A stretch of DNA of 64,000 nt from Syntrophaceae bacterium UBA7520 (GCA_002478265.1 DLNC01000027.1:28570-92569); one strand, 5' to 3'; shown: positions 45,620 to 54,824, counted from the stretch's first letter. A program made the numbers and translations. Notes: generated from the sequence alone by a model not told the origin.

Positions 45620-48124
45620 GTGATGACAGACAACCCTAACCGATTATTTTCTATTCAACCTACAACGCGATTTGAGAGGCTTCGGAACCAATATATGGCG
45701 TTTTCGAGCCGACCTTTACCTTTATACAGTATCGACGTAGATCGGATTATTGCCCGGGTCATGCGGGACACCGAAGGAGAGGCGATGATCTTGCGTCGGT
45801 CAAAGGCATTTGCCGCCGTGGTTTCCGAAGTGCCCATCGAGATCTTTCCTGATGAACCGTTTGTGGGATGGATATCCGGTCGACCTGATGCGACCCTTCT
45901 ATGCGCGGAACAAAAAGCGGGTTTCCTCGAAAAGGAACTGGAAGCTATCACCACGATGAGCCCTGAAGACAAGAGGATCGTCCGGGAAGAAATCATTCCA
46001 TACTGGCGTGGGGACGGCGGCTATCGAAGGAGCCGGATCCGCCAGGCCTATGAGAAATATCCCCCTGAATTACGCAAGCTGCTTTACGAGATTGAAGACC
46101 CGTCGGGTGAATTGTCCGAAGCCATCACAAAGATGCGGGTCCCGGGAATTCCTTTCGTAAAAGTCGATGGCACCGCAGAGATCTCGCCCGTGGGCGTCAT
46201 CGGGGAGCTGATGAGCCATCATCACATCGGGCACTGTTGCCATGGGTATGAGAAAATTTTGCAGAAAGGCTTTCTGGGAATCAAAGAGGACGCAGAGAAA
46301 CGGTTGGCGAGGATCGATCCATTAAACCCGGAGGATTTGAGAATTCAATCGTTTCTGGAAGCAGTCATCATAGCGATGGAGGCGGCAGCCGGGATCGGGC
46401 TTCGATTTGCGGCGTTGGCGCGGAAAAAAGCCGTTGAAGAAAAGAACGTCGAACGGCAGGCGGAACTCAACGAGATCGCAGCCGCCTGTGATCAGGTTCC
46501 GGCTTTGCCCGCCCGTACGTTCCGGGAGGCGCTGCAGTCGGTTTGGTTTGCTCACATCCTGCACTGGTGGGAAACACCGCTGTGCAGGGCTGTCGCTCCG
46601 GGAAGGGTCGATCAATATCTATTCCCCTTCTTCAAAAACGATATCGATTCAGGACGGCTGGCCGTTCAGAAAGCGCAGGACCTGATCGACTGCTGGCTTT
46701 TGCGGATGACTCAGGATGCGGCTCCTTATGTGGCGGAAAGCGGTGAGGCCCACCATATCGATCTGGGTGGGTACAAGGCGGACGGTAGCGATGCCGTCAA
46801 CGATCTTTCGTATATGTTTCTCGAGGGAATGATGCACACGAGATTGAATGAACCAAATCTCGGAGTTCTCGTTCACGGTAAAACGCCGGATAAATTCCTC
46901 ATCAGGGCATGCGAGCTGGCGTCGCTCGGGTTCGGCCAACCGATGTTTTTGAATGCGGACGTTTTCGTCGAGAATATCCTCGCTCGAGGGACGCTGGGCG
47001 GGCCTCCGGTACCGCTTGAACTGGCGCGCCTGAGCGGTGCCATCGGATGCAACGAACCGCACGTCACCAATTACGAATCGGAATATCAAACGGGAGGAAC
47101 CCTGAGGATGCCTGCCGTTCTCACACTGGCGCTTTCCGACGGTTGGGATTCGAATAAGCAGCTGCAAATAGGGCTTAAAACAGGAGATCCACGGACATTC
47201 GCCTCCTTTGAAGAACTCCAGGAAGCGTTCCGGAAACAGCTGTCCTACCTGGTGAAAATGTGCGCGGTTGTCATCAATATCAATGAACTGGTCCTGGCCG
47301 ACGTCTATCCCACAGCTTACGTGTCTGCCCTTATTGAGGATTGCATTGAGAAAGGCATCCCCCGGGAGGAGGGAGGGGCTCGCTTCAACTTCGGCCCCTG
47401 CATTGCGACCAGCGGTGCGGTGGATGTGGCAAACTCGCTGGCGGCCATAAAGAAACTCGTTTTTGAAGAAAAATCTGTCGCCATGGAGCGGCTTCTTGTC
47501 AGCCTGGCGGAAAATTTCAAAAATGACGACCTGCTCCGGCAAAAACTGCTGGCGGTGCCCAAATTCGGGAACAACAATGATTACGTCGATGACATCGCCG
47601 TCTGGGTCATGAAGATCTTCTGTGAAGAAGTCGCTTCGCAGAAGAATACGCGTGGCGGATATATGATGCCTTATCAGAATCCGCTGGGATTATACGTTCC
47701 CTATGGATCGATGACGCCGGCGTTGCCATCGGGGCGAAAGGCAGGAGAGCCTCTTTCCGACGGCATTTCTCCCACCATCGGCAGCGATGTCAGCGGTCCG
47801 ACGGCGGTGATCCAATCGGTCGGAAAGATTGATTCAATCAAGCTTTGCCACGGACAGTCCCTGAACATGCGGCTGGATAGCAGTGTTTTCCGAGAGAGGG
47901 ACGGTATTGGCAGGTTCGTTGCGCTCATCAGAACTTTCCTCGATCAGAAAATCCATCATATCCAGTTCAACCTCGTCTCGAATGAAATTCTGAAAGCAGC
48001 TCAGGAAAAACCTGAAGATTACCGGGACCTGATCGTCCGGGTTGCCGGGTATTGCGCCTATTTTGTGCAACTTCGGAAAAAAATTCAGGACAGCATTATT
48101 GCCCGGACGGTCCATGGAAAGTGA
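45620..48124 (+). CDS. Glycyl radical enzyme, CxE (eliminase/decarboxylase-like) type, substrate unknown
   Basis: 834 residues, full length for a PFL-like GRE. The thiyl Cys is Cys477 in AIGCNEPH with Glu479 forming a CxE motif; the glycyl radical site is Gly810 in VRVAGYCAYFVQL. CxE occurs in glycerol/propanediol dehydratases, CutC, HypD, sulfite-lyases and arylacetate decarboxylases. GCNEPH and GYCAYF are not patterns I can assign to a characterised member. There is no microcompartment, small subunit or transporter nearby. The start is GTG (ATG next), with GGAGG seven bases before. The activase overlaps the end. Confidence 0.92.
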   Translation: MMTDNPNRLFSIQPTTRFERLRNQYMAFSSRPLPLYSIDVDRIIARVMRDTEGEAMILRRSKAFAAVVSEVPIEIFPDEPFVGWISGRPDATLLCAEQKAGFLEKELEAITTMSPEDKRIVREEIIPYWRGDGGYRRSRIRQAYEKYPPELRKLLYEIEDPSGELSEAITKMRVPGIPFVKVDGTAEISPVGVIGELMSHHHIGHCCHGYEKILQKGFLGIKEDAEKRLARIDPLNPEDLRIQSFLEAVIIAMEAAAGIGLRFAALARKKAVEEKNVERQAELNEIAAACDQVPALPARTFREALQSVWFAHILHWWETPLCRAVAPGRVDQYLFPFFKNDIDSGRLAVQKAQDLIDCWLLRMTQDAAPYVAESGEAHHIDLGGYKADGSDAVNDLSYMFLEGMMHTRLNEPNLGVLVHGKTPDKFLIRACELASLGFGQPMFLNADVFVENILARGTLGGPPVPLELARLSGAIGCNEPHVTNYESEYQTGGTLRMPAVLTLALSDGWDSNKQLQIGLKTGDPRTFASFEELQEAFRKQLSYLVKMCAVVININELVLADVYPTAYVSALIEDCIEKGIPREEGGARFNFGPCIATSGAVDVANSLAAIKKLVFEEKSVAMERLLVSLAENFKNDDLLRQKLLAVPKFGNNNDYVDDIAVWVMKIFCEEVASQKNTRGGYMMPYQNPLGLYVPYGSMTPALPSGRKAGEPLSDGISPTIGSDVSGPTAVIQSVGKIDSIKLCHGQSLNMRLDSSVFRERDGIGRFVALIRTFLDQKIHHIQFNLVSNEILKAAQEKPEDYRDLIVRVAGYCAYFVQLRKKIQDSIIARTVHGK

Positions 48125-49061
48125 GAACGTAGCAAGTCGGGAAAAAATGGAGTCATTGTGCGGACTCGTAGCAAACATTGAACCATTCGCGATTCACGAT
48201 GGCCCCGGCATCCGTACGGTCGTTTTCATGAAGGGTTGTCCTCTGAAGTGTATCTGGTGCTCTTCGCCACATACCCAGAACAAGATCATGGAGGTCATCA
48301 ACGATACGGATAAATGCGGGAAATGCGGCGCCTGCATCGAGGCATGTCCGAAGAAAGCTGTTCAACGGTCGGAGGAAGAGGAAATTCGGATTGACCGAAA
48401 CCATTGTGACGGTTGCGGGGTGTGCGCGGAAACTTGCGCATATCAGGCATTGGAAATGTCGGGAAAACGCTACACGGTGGATGGGCTTTTCCATGAGATT
48501 GAAAAGGACATTCCCTTCTACAGGCGGTCCAACGGCGGAGTGACCGTCGGAGGAGGCGAACCTACCATGCAGCCGGATTTCGTTACGGCATTTTTGACAC
48601 GGTGCAAGGAGCAGCATATCCATACAGCCATGGAAAGCTGCGGCCTTGCCACCCAGAAGATATGGACTTCGATCATGGATCATCTGGATCTCCTTTATGT
48701 TGACATAAAACATATGCAGGAAGATATCCACCAAAGAATAACCGGCGCCTCGAATCGCCAGATACTGGCCAACGTGCAAATGGCGACTGAAAGAGTCCCG
48801 ACCATTCTTCGAATTCCGGTAATACCGGGTCTGAACGACGATCAGGACAATTTAGCCCGAACGGCACAATTTGCTAGCAATTTAGGACGTAATTTTGTGC
48901 GCATTGAGCTACTGCCGCTTCATCATCTGGGAGAAGATCTTTATCGGAAACTCGGCAGAGAATATCCACTTTCAGATGTCCATCCCCCGACAGAGGAAAG
49001 GATGTTGGATTTGAAGATATACATGAAGAACTTTGGCTTGAACGTACAGATCGGAGGCTGA
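48114..49061 (+). CDS. Glycyl radical enzyme activase (radical SAM)
   Basis: 315 residues from ATG 48114, overlapping the GRE stop by 11 bp; ATG 48147 is the alternative. The radical SAM cluster motif is CPLKCIWC, preceded by FAIHDGPGIRTVVFMKG. Two ferredoxin-type clusters follow (CGKCGACIEACPKK and CDGCGVCAETC), typical of GRE activases other than PflA. It uses SAM and a reduced cluster to form the glycyl radical on its partner upstream. Confidence 0.95.
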   Translation: MESENVASREKMESLCGLVANIEPFAIHDGPGIRTVVFMKGCPLKCIWCSSPHTQNKIMEVINDTDKCGKCGACIEACPKKAVQRSEEEEIRIDRNHCDGCGVCAETCAYQALEMSGKRYTVDGLFHEIEKDIPFYRRSNGGVTVGGGEPTMQPDFVTAFLTRCKEQHIHTAMESCGLATQKIWTSIMDHLDLLYVDIKHMQEDIHQRITGASNRQILANVQMATERVPTILRIPVIPGLNDDQDNLARTAQFASNLGRNFVRIELLPLHHLGEDLYRKLGREYPLSDVHPPTEERMLDLKIYMKNFGLNVQIGG

Positions 49062-49246
49062 AACGATACAGTGGAAGAGACAAGAGAATAAATCTATTTT
49101 GCACGGCTTTACCGATAAAACAGACATTGATTTTCCCACAAAATATTGAACACCCTACTAATTACACCCCATTGCTTTCATTTTCAACAGGCGAGCAGTA
49201 ATTCAAAGCTGAGTGTTGTTCTAACACTATTATAAAATAATTCAAT

Positions 49247-49287
49247 TCACGCCGGAAACCGTGGTTCAAGTCCCCGTGGGACTACCA
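49247..49287 (+). repeat. attR: remnant of the original tRNA-Glu 3' end with CCA
   Basis: 38 bp matching tRNA-Glu 42209-42246 with one change (T at 49262 for G), followed by CCA (49285-49287). The change breaks the T-stem. The rest of 49062-49372 shows no gene. Confidence 0.85.
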
Positions 49288-49372
49288 AAAGCCACCTTCT
49301 TGAACGCTACAGATTAAAATTTTCACAAAAAGCAAATACTTAACAGCGCTTTTATTTTAGTTTCGTCTTTGA

Positions 49373-49401
49373 TTGACACATGGTCGCGTTTTGCTTATAA
49401 T
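49373..49401 (+). promoter_or_regulatory. Consensus sigma-70 promoter of the PlsC-type gene
   Basis: TTGACA (49373-49378), 17 bp, TATAAT (49396-49401): an exact consensus pair, 26 bp before the ATG. Confidence 0.85.
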
Positions 49402-49403
49402 CA

Positions 49404-49425
49404 CCGAAAAATTACTGTTTTTCGG
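49404..49425 (+). promoter_or_regulatory. Hairpin at the 5' end of the plsC-type mRNA
   Basis: CCGAAAAA (49404-49411) pairs with TTTTTCGG (49418-49425). The expected transcript start is near 49408, so the leader is very short, hairpin-forming and without a ribosome site. Confidence 0.45.
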
Positions 49426-49427
49426 CG

Positions 49428-50267
49428 ATGGCCATGATTGATTTAAATGCGATTCAAACACGGATTTCGTTTTTGTCGAAATGCCTGGCGGATAAAGCTG
49501 CGGAAAAATGGAACTCGCAGCAGCTTGCCCGGGAAAATAAACTGCTGCTGGCGCTTTATCAGATATACAAGTACGTAATCTTTTTTCCCATCCTGGTTTC
49601 TTCCACCGTTGTGTTGGGCACGGCCGCCACGTTACTGGCCATTCTTGTGGACAAAAAAATCGCTTCCGTGTGCGGGATTATCTGGGCGCGTTTCAACAGC
49701 TACATCACGCCGATGCTGGTGACAGTGATCGGAAAAGAAAAAATTCAAAAAGACAAATCCTATGTGATCGTGGCTAATCATCAAAGCCAGTATGATATTT
49801 TTGTGATTTACGGCTGGATGCCCGTGGACTTCCGCTGGGTCATGAAGATGCAGCTCAGGGGCGTTCCTTTCTTGGGTTATGCCTGTTATAAAATCGGCCA
49901 TATTTTTATTGACCGTTCCCATCCCGACGCGGCCAAAGCGTCAATCAATGCCGCCCGCGACAGAATAAAAGGCGGAACATCCATCATGTTCTTCCCCGAA
50001 GGGACGAGAAGCGAGGATGGGAGATTAAAAGAGTTCAAAAAAGGGGCCTTTAAATTTGCCCTGGATATGGGCCTGCCCATTTTGCCGGTAACGATAATCA
50101 ATACAAGAAATGTGCTGCCGGCAAAATCCCTGAAGCTTTTTCCCGGAAAGGCAAAAATGGTGATTCACGATCCTATCGATATTGCCGGATACGGCGAAGA
50201 GAGCATGGGAAAAATCATGGATCTGGCCAAGAAAAGCATCCAGCAGGGATTGGATCAGCATTCCTGA
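49428..50267 (+). CDS. plsC: 1-acyl-sn-glycerol-3-phosphate acyltransferase family protein
   Basis: 279 residues. A hydrophobic segment (VIFFPILVSSTVVLGTAATLLAIL at 49577-49650) anchors it; the acyltransferase motifs are NHQSQYD (HX4D), FIDRSHP, FFPEGTRSEDG and LPVTIINT. It makes phosphatidic acid at the inner membrane. ATG 49428 or 49434 is possible. Before the island arrived it would have lain just after tRNA-Glu. Confidence 0.9.
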   Translation: MAMIDLNAIQTRISFLSKCLADKAAEKWNSQQLARENKLLLALYQIYKYVIFFPILVSSTVVLGTAATLLAILVDKKIASVCGIIWARFNSYITPMLVTVIGKEKIQKDKSYVIVANHQSQYDIFVIYGWMPVDFRWVMKMQLRGVPFLGYACYKIGHIFIDRSHPDAAKASINAARDRIKGGTSIMFFPEGTRSEDGRLKEFKKGAFKFALDMGLPILPVTIINTRNVLPAKSLKLFPGKAKMVIHDPIDIAGYGEESMGKIMDLAKKSIQQGLDQHS

Positions 50268-50345
50268 CGGATTTTTTGCCGGATATCACCAGTCGAAAAA
50301 AAGCGTTCTCAGCCCGAAAGCGGCAAATCCCACAACAAGAAAATT

Positions 50346-51197
50346 TTAAAAATTTGCCACGGCCTTTATTTCCTGTGGCGGATATATCTGGCCCGGCTTG
50401 GGCGGCATCGGGTTATACACCCAGTTGATGTCGACTACTCCCAGGTTAATCCCGCGATGTTTTTCAAAGCCGGTGAATTTTCCCCGGACGAGAACATCTT
50501 CCATATCGAGCGTCAGGCCGAATACGGCAACGTGGGAATTTTTGCGCAGGTCCGACAGTTCTTCCTGATACGCCAGCGGGGAAAAAACCAGCCGGGTGCT
50601 GTCCGCCGCCTGGCACTGAATGAGCGGGATGATGGCCGGGAAACCGTCGTGATCGATAAAGGAAATAAATTTGATGGAATTAAGAAGATTGAATAAATTT
50701 TCAGCCCACGGCTTCAGAATTTTTACCGCGCTGTTTTTTGGCTTTGCCGCGGGCTTGGCGATCTTTGTCAGTATCGCGCCGAGACCGATACGCAAAAGTG
50801 GCAGCGTTTCCCGCCCGTAAGTTTCCACCAGATCCATATAGTGCACAGTATGAATGCCGAAATAGGCGTTGTAACGGAACATCGGCTTATTGTTGAACAT
50901 GTCATAATCCGCGCCGTGCGTGGCTTCTTCGCGCCACAGGGCTTTGCCCCGCCACAGGCTTTTATCCAGCGTCATAATCAGAAATCCGGTTTTATTGTTT
51001 CTTCGCACATTTTGCTTGCTTTGCCCTTCGGAGAACTGCCCCCAGATAAGCTCGCGGGGAGTTTTCGCCTGCAGGGCGGTAATCAGCGTGATATGCGGCA
51101 AGCCTCCCTGGTTAATGGAGGCAAGCAAACCGATTTTCGCTTCCGGCTCAAAAAATTTCAGATCCTGTTCATCAAATTTGGTTAATTTCTCGCGCAT
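50346..51197 (-). CDS. Pyridoxamine-5'-phosphate-oxidase-like split-barrel protein
   Basis: 283 residues. Residues about 10-85 (AKIGLLASINQGGLPHITLI, then RRNNKTGFLIMT) and about 185-260 (IKFISFIDHDGFPAIIPLIQ, NSHVAVFGLTLDMEDVLVRG) are two copies of the FMN-binding split-barrel fold. It may bind flavin, but no catalytic residue can be named. It is the third gene of the GRE operon, 12 bp after the activase, with AAGGAG before the start; a role with the GRE is inference. Confidence 0.75.
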   Translation of the reverse strand: MREKLTKFDEQDLKFFEPEAKIGLLASINQGGLPHITLITALQAKTPRELIWGQFSEGQSKQNVRRNNKTGFLIMTLDKSLWRGKALWREEATHGADYDMFNNKPMFRYNAYFGIHTVHYMDLVETYGRETLPLLRIGLGAILTKIAKPAAKPKNSAVKILKPWAENLFNLLNSIKFISFIDHDGFPAIIPLIQCQAADSTRLVFSPLAYQEELSDLRKNSHVAVFGLTLDMEDVLVRGKFTGFEKHRGINLGVVDINWVYNPMPPKPGQIYPPQEIKAVANF

Positions 51198-51209
51198 ATT
51201 GACAACTCC

Positions 51210-52241
51210 TTATTTTCCGGCGGCCAGCGCCGCTGATTTTTTGTTCATCACTTCTTTGGCTGTCTGTTCCCCGGCAAATTTTAAAGGCCCGCTCAAATGA
51301 ATGATCTCCGGATTCGCGCCTGAACGCCGCGCCGCGTCGGCCAGGGCTTGAGCTTCCGCCGCGGAAAGAAGCGGCGCTTTTTTGAATTTCCAGTCGAGCC
51401 CCAGCCCTTCATATTTGTGTAGGCAAAGATTATTAAAGGTGCAAAGCTCCCACCTTGCTATGGCCGAGTTCAGATTTTTCCCGATAAACGCGCCGATGTT
51501 TTTGATATTTTTTTCCGTGGCTGTGCAGCCGGGGATCAGCGGCGTGCGTATCCAGAGTTGAAAGGACGGTTTTTGCAATTGCGCGTGCCGGGCAAGCCGC
51601 AGCAGGTTTTCCAGGATTTTTTTATTATTCGCGCCGGTGAATTTTTTGTGTTTGACCTTATCCATTTCCTTGAGGTCAAACATTACCAGATCCGTGTGGG
51701 GCAGAAGCGCCTCCAATGTCTGCCAGGAGCACTGCCCGCAGGTATCCAACGCAGTATGCACACCGGTGGTTTTTAAAAGTTCAAGCAGTTCCCGGCAGAA
51801 GTTTGCCTGCAGTGTGGGTTCGCCGCCGGACAACGTGACGCCGCCGCCTGATTTTTCAAAAAACACCTTGTCTTTAAGGACTTCGGCGGCTAGCTTTTCG
51901 ACTTTGTAATATTCGCCGTAAATATCCAGGGCGGTGGAAGGGCAGGCGCTGAGGCACGCGCCGCAGACATCGCATCTTCTCTCATCGATAATCATTCCCT
52001 TGCCGGTCATCTGCAGCGCGTTTTTTGGGCAGGCGTCAATACAGGTCAGACAGCCGAGGCATTTGATTTTCGTCCAGTGGAGTTGCCGCTCGACGGCGAT
52101 GCTTTCCGGATTGTGACACCACGCGCAGGAAAGCGGGCAACCCTTGAAAAAAATGGTGCTGCGCAGCCCCGGGCCGTCCTCGGTGGACATGCGCTGAATG
52201 CGCAAAATGGTTCCCTGATTGTTTTTTGCTGTTTTTTGCAT
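51210..52241 (-). CDS. Glycyl radical enzyme activase (radical SAM)
   Basis: 343 residues from ATG 52241; a TTG three codons earlier is possible. It has GPGLRSTIFFKGCPLSCAWC with the cluster motif CPLSCAWC, then two ferredoxin clusters (CLGCLTCIDACPKNA and CDVCGACLSAC). GGVTLSGGEPTLQ is the usual SAM-site motif. It should activate the GRE encoded directly upstream. It is distinct from the island activase. Confidence 0.95.
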   Translation of the reverse strand: MQKTAKNNQGTILRIQRMSTEDGPGLRSTIFFKGCPLSCAWCHNPESIAVERQLHWTKIKCLGCLTCIDACPKNALQMTGKGMIIDERRCDVCGACLSACPSTALDIYGEYYKVEKLAAEVLKDKVFFEKSGGGVTLSGGEPTLQANFCRELLELLKTTGVHTALDTCGQCSWQTLEALLPHTDLVMFDLKEMDKVKHKKFTGANNKKILENLLRLARHAQLQKPSFQLWIRTPLIPGCTATEKNIKNIGAFIGKNLNSAIARWELCTFNNLCLHKYEGLGLDWKFKKAPLLSAAEAQALADAARRSGANPEIIHLSGPLKFAGEQTAKEVMNKKSAALAAGK

Positions 52242-52251
52242 ACAGCCCAAG

Positions 52252-54768
52252 CTAGATTGAGGTATGGCTGATCCGCGCGATTACTTCATCTTGCAGTTCA
52301 CGGCCGATGCTGGTGAAATAAGCGTTGTAACCGGTGATGCGCACAAGCAGGGAACGATACTCTTCCGGTCGCTTCTGCGCGTCGCGCAGCATATCCGCGT
52401 CCAGCATGTTAATCTGCAGCGCGCTGCCGCCGTTTTCCACGTAGCCGCGCAGAAACGCCTTGAATTTGGCGCGATGTTCCGGACTTTTTAAAAGCGACGG
52501 ATTGATGGTAATGGTATGACTCGCGCCGTTGGGCAAACAATTGAGATATTCCCGAAAATCTCCCCGGCCATTAGCATCTTTGCCGCCCAGCACTTTGCCG
52601 ACGGAATTCACATTTGCAGTGGGCCCGTTGATATCCGCGCCGTTGGAGGGGCAGATAGCATTGGATAAAAATCTGCCTTTCGGGCGTCCGTCGGGGCTTG
52701 CCGGAAGAATAAAACCGTCCCCGACCCAGTAATTCCAGCTGAGCATGCCCGGGCGGAATTGGCGGTTTGTGGAAATTGTTTTGTATTTCCATGTTTCATT
52801 ACACCATAAATCCATCACCGCTTTGGCTAGCTTGTCCGCCTCGTCATCGTCACGGCCGTATTTGGGTGCCTTAAAACGGGCTTTAGCCTGCAGTTTTTCG
52901 TGCCCTTCCCAGTTGTCTTTTAGCGCGGTAATAAGTTCAGGCATAGAGCAATCATTGTTATCAAAAACCAGATGCTTTACGGCCAACAGGGAATCCACGG
53001 TTGTGGCGTAAGCTATCGCCTCCAATGTGGTAAAAGAAAGTTCCGCCCCGCCTGCGGTGATATCCTGCGCTTTTTCGGCGCAGCCCTTGACCAGGCAGGA
53101 TAAATAAGGCGTGGGGCAGAAGCGCGCGCGGATGGATTCCGTCTGTTCATATAAATCCACGCAGCGTTTGATGATATAGCGGGTCTGCTCGGCGTAAGCG
53201 GCCCAGAATTCATCCCAGGCGCGGAATTTTTCCGGATTGCCGGTTTTGGGCCCGTCCTGCCTGATTTTTTCTTTTTTGCCGGTGATCGGATCGACAAAGA
53301 CGTGAAAATCCCTGCCGTTGTTCAGGGCAAGCTCCACGGCCTTGAGCAGGTTGAGATTGTTGTCCACCGTGCCGGAGCGGTCGTTTCCCTGCATCGTGTT
53401 TTCCAGGCAGCCCACCGGCGCGTAATCATGCACATTGTCTTCATTTATCAGATGAGTAACGCCGGCCTTTTTGGCTTCGCGAAGCATCCCGGCCATCGAA
53501 CGCTCGTCAAAGTTGAGCAAAAAAGGAGCGCCCTGACTTACTGAAATCATCTCCACTATTTTATCCAGCAATTCATCCGGGGAATTGCCATGCAGGCGCA
53601 CGTTGGGTTTCGGCTCCAGAATGGGCGTCATTTCGTCGATGACTTCGAGCATGGCGTAGGTCAGGTCATTGGTCATGTCCCGACCAGCCTGCCCCATGCC
53701 GGAGAGGGTGATAAGCTGGCCGTAGCCGGAAGTAATCCCCTGATTGCCGATGCGAATCATCGCGTCGTAGACGGTGTTGGCGTGAATCCAGAAACATTTG
53801 AGCAGTTCCTTGCCGAACTCCCTGTCCATGCCGTTTTTCAGTGAATATTCCCAGTAGGGAAGAAGATACTGGTCTATCCTGCCGAAAGAAACGCCCGGCC
53901 CGGGATAGTTTTCGTCGCTCATCACCAGCATATGCGTCAACCACAGCGCCTGCAGCGCCTCCCAGAAAGTCTGCGCCGGTTCCCAGGGAACTTTCCGCAG
54001 ATTTTCTTCCATTTGCGAAAGTTCCCGCAGGCGTGTTTGGTCTTTTTCTGCGGCGGCAAGTTTCGCGCAAAGATTTGCGTATTTTTCCGCCAGTTCCCGC
54101 GGCATTGTGGCCGCCGTCATCATCGCGCGCAGTTGGGCGCCGTTTTTGCCCTTTTTTTCTTTTTCGCCGAGCGCGGCGTATTTGTCTTGCAGATCCTGAT
54201 AAATTCCCTTCCAGCCGATCTTGAGCGCCCTTTCATATCCGGGAATAAGATGCCCGCTGGTCGCGCCGGCATTGCCGTAACCGTGATCATGAAACCATTT
54301 CATTTTCGCGCGCGCGCCTGCTTTGCCGTAAATCAGCTTATCCCTTTCTTGTGCCTCTTTCTTTGTCCAGCACATCGATGTCTGAATATTGAAACGTCCG
54401 CCGGCGAGGAGATCTCCTGGCAGAATTTCCTGCGGCACGTAATTAACCATGACTTCTTTCACGAACCAGGCCTTGCGCTCCGGCAGGCTCCACGACCAGA
54501 AATCCCGGTGCAGTTTTACGGGCCTGGCGCTTTGCTGCATCGAAATGCGGAAGGGCTGTAAAAAAGGATAGGTTTCCGGCACGATGTAGAAAGTCATCTC
54601 ATCAAATTGTATGTCCCAGGGAGTTCCGGTGGTCCAGGCGGTAAACTCGTTATTCCAGGCGCGTTTCGCCCCCTGAAAATAGTAATTTCGCAGCCAGTTT
54701 ATTCGCGCCGAGAGGTTTTTTGGTTCTTTGATTTTTTGTGATTGTTGTAGTGCCGTGGATATGCTCAT
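52252..54768 (-). CDS. Glycyl radical enzyme, GCLEN type, substrate unknown
   Basis: 838 residues, full length. The active Cys is Cys454 in PVGCLENTMQGNDRSG with Glu456 (CxE), and the radical Gly is Gly813 in LVRITGYNAYF. The CLE triplet also occurs in HpdB-type decarboxylases, but the surrounding ENTMQGNDRSGTVDNN is unlike those I know. No small subunit gene is present. It is first in the operon with its activase and a split-barrel protein; GAAGGAG precedes the ATG. Confidence 0.92.
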   Translation of the reverse strand: MSISTALQQSQKIKEPKNLSARINWLRNYYFQGAKRAWNNEFTAWTTGTPWDIQFDEMTFYIVPETYPFLQPFRISMQQSARPVKLHRDFWSWSLPERKAWFVKEVMVNYVPQEILPGDLLAGGRFNIQTSMCWTKKEAQERDKLIYGKAGARAKMKWFHDHGYGNAGATSGHLIPGYERALKIGWKGIYQDLQDKYAALGEKEKKGKNGAQLRAMMTAATMPRELAEKYANLCAKLAAAEKDQTRLRELSQMEENLRKVPWEPAQTFWEALQALWLTHMLVMSDENYPGPGVSFGRIDQYLLPYWEYSLKNGMDREFGKELLKCFWIHANTVYDAMIRIGNQGITSGYGQLITLSGMGQAGRDMTNDLTYAMLEVIDEMTPILEPKPNVRLHGNSPDELLDKIVEMISVSQGAPFLLNFDERSMAGMLREAKKAGVTHLINEDNVHDYAPVGCLENTMQGNDRSGTVDNNLNLLKAVELALNNGRDFHVFVDPITGKKEKIRQDGPKTGNPEKFRAWDEFWAAYAEQTRYIIKRCVDLYEQTESIRARFCPTPYLSCLVKGCAEKAQDITAGGAELSFTTLEAIAYATTVDSLLAVKHLVFDNNDCSMPELITALKDNWEGHEKLQAKARFKAPKYGRDDDEADKLAKAVMDLWCNETWKYKTISTNRQFRPGMLSWNYWVGDGFILPASPDGRPKGRFLSNAICPSNGADINGPTANVNSVGKVLGGKDANGRGDFREYLNCLPNGASHTITINPSLLKSPEHRAKFKAFLRGYVENGGSALQINMLDADMLRDAQKRPEEYRSLLVRITGYNAYFTSIGRELQDEVIARISHTSI

Positions 54769-54824
54769 GTTTTTTCTCCTTCGCGCCAGTCAGAAAAAGT
54801 TCGGGCGCTTTGCTTTCGGGCTAA

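Larger units (their letters stand above)
42209..49284. mobile_element. tRNA-Glu-borne genomic island carrying a glycyl radical enzyme module
   Basis: The segment is bounded by the 38-bp direct repeats, one being the tRNA 3' end. The right repeat still carries the host CCA and has a T-stem-breaking G to T change, as expected for an unused remnant. Cargo is only a sigma-54 activator, a GRE and its activase; there is no integrase or excisionase, so movement must have used a trans-acting or lost enzyme. Arginine codons in the cargo lean toward CGG/AGG, while neighbours favour CGC, which fits transfer. Confidence 0.8.

Noticed and set aside
46649..47542. 297-residue open frame opposite the island GRE
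   Set aside because: Antisense shadow; the GRE has intact motifs from end to end on the plus strand.
45620..48124. Calling the island GRE an alkylsuccinate or benzylsuccinate synthase (assA/bssA), expected in hydrocarbon-using Smithella-like cells
   Set aside because: It has a CxE active site (GCNEPH), not the pattern I recall for those synthases, and no small subunit genes lie nearby.
49062..49372. Integrase or excisionase remnant at the right island end
   Set aside because: No open frame or recognisable tyrosine-recombinase motif could be found.
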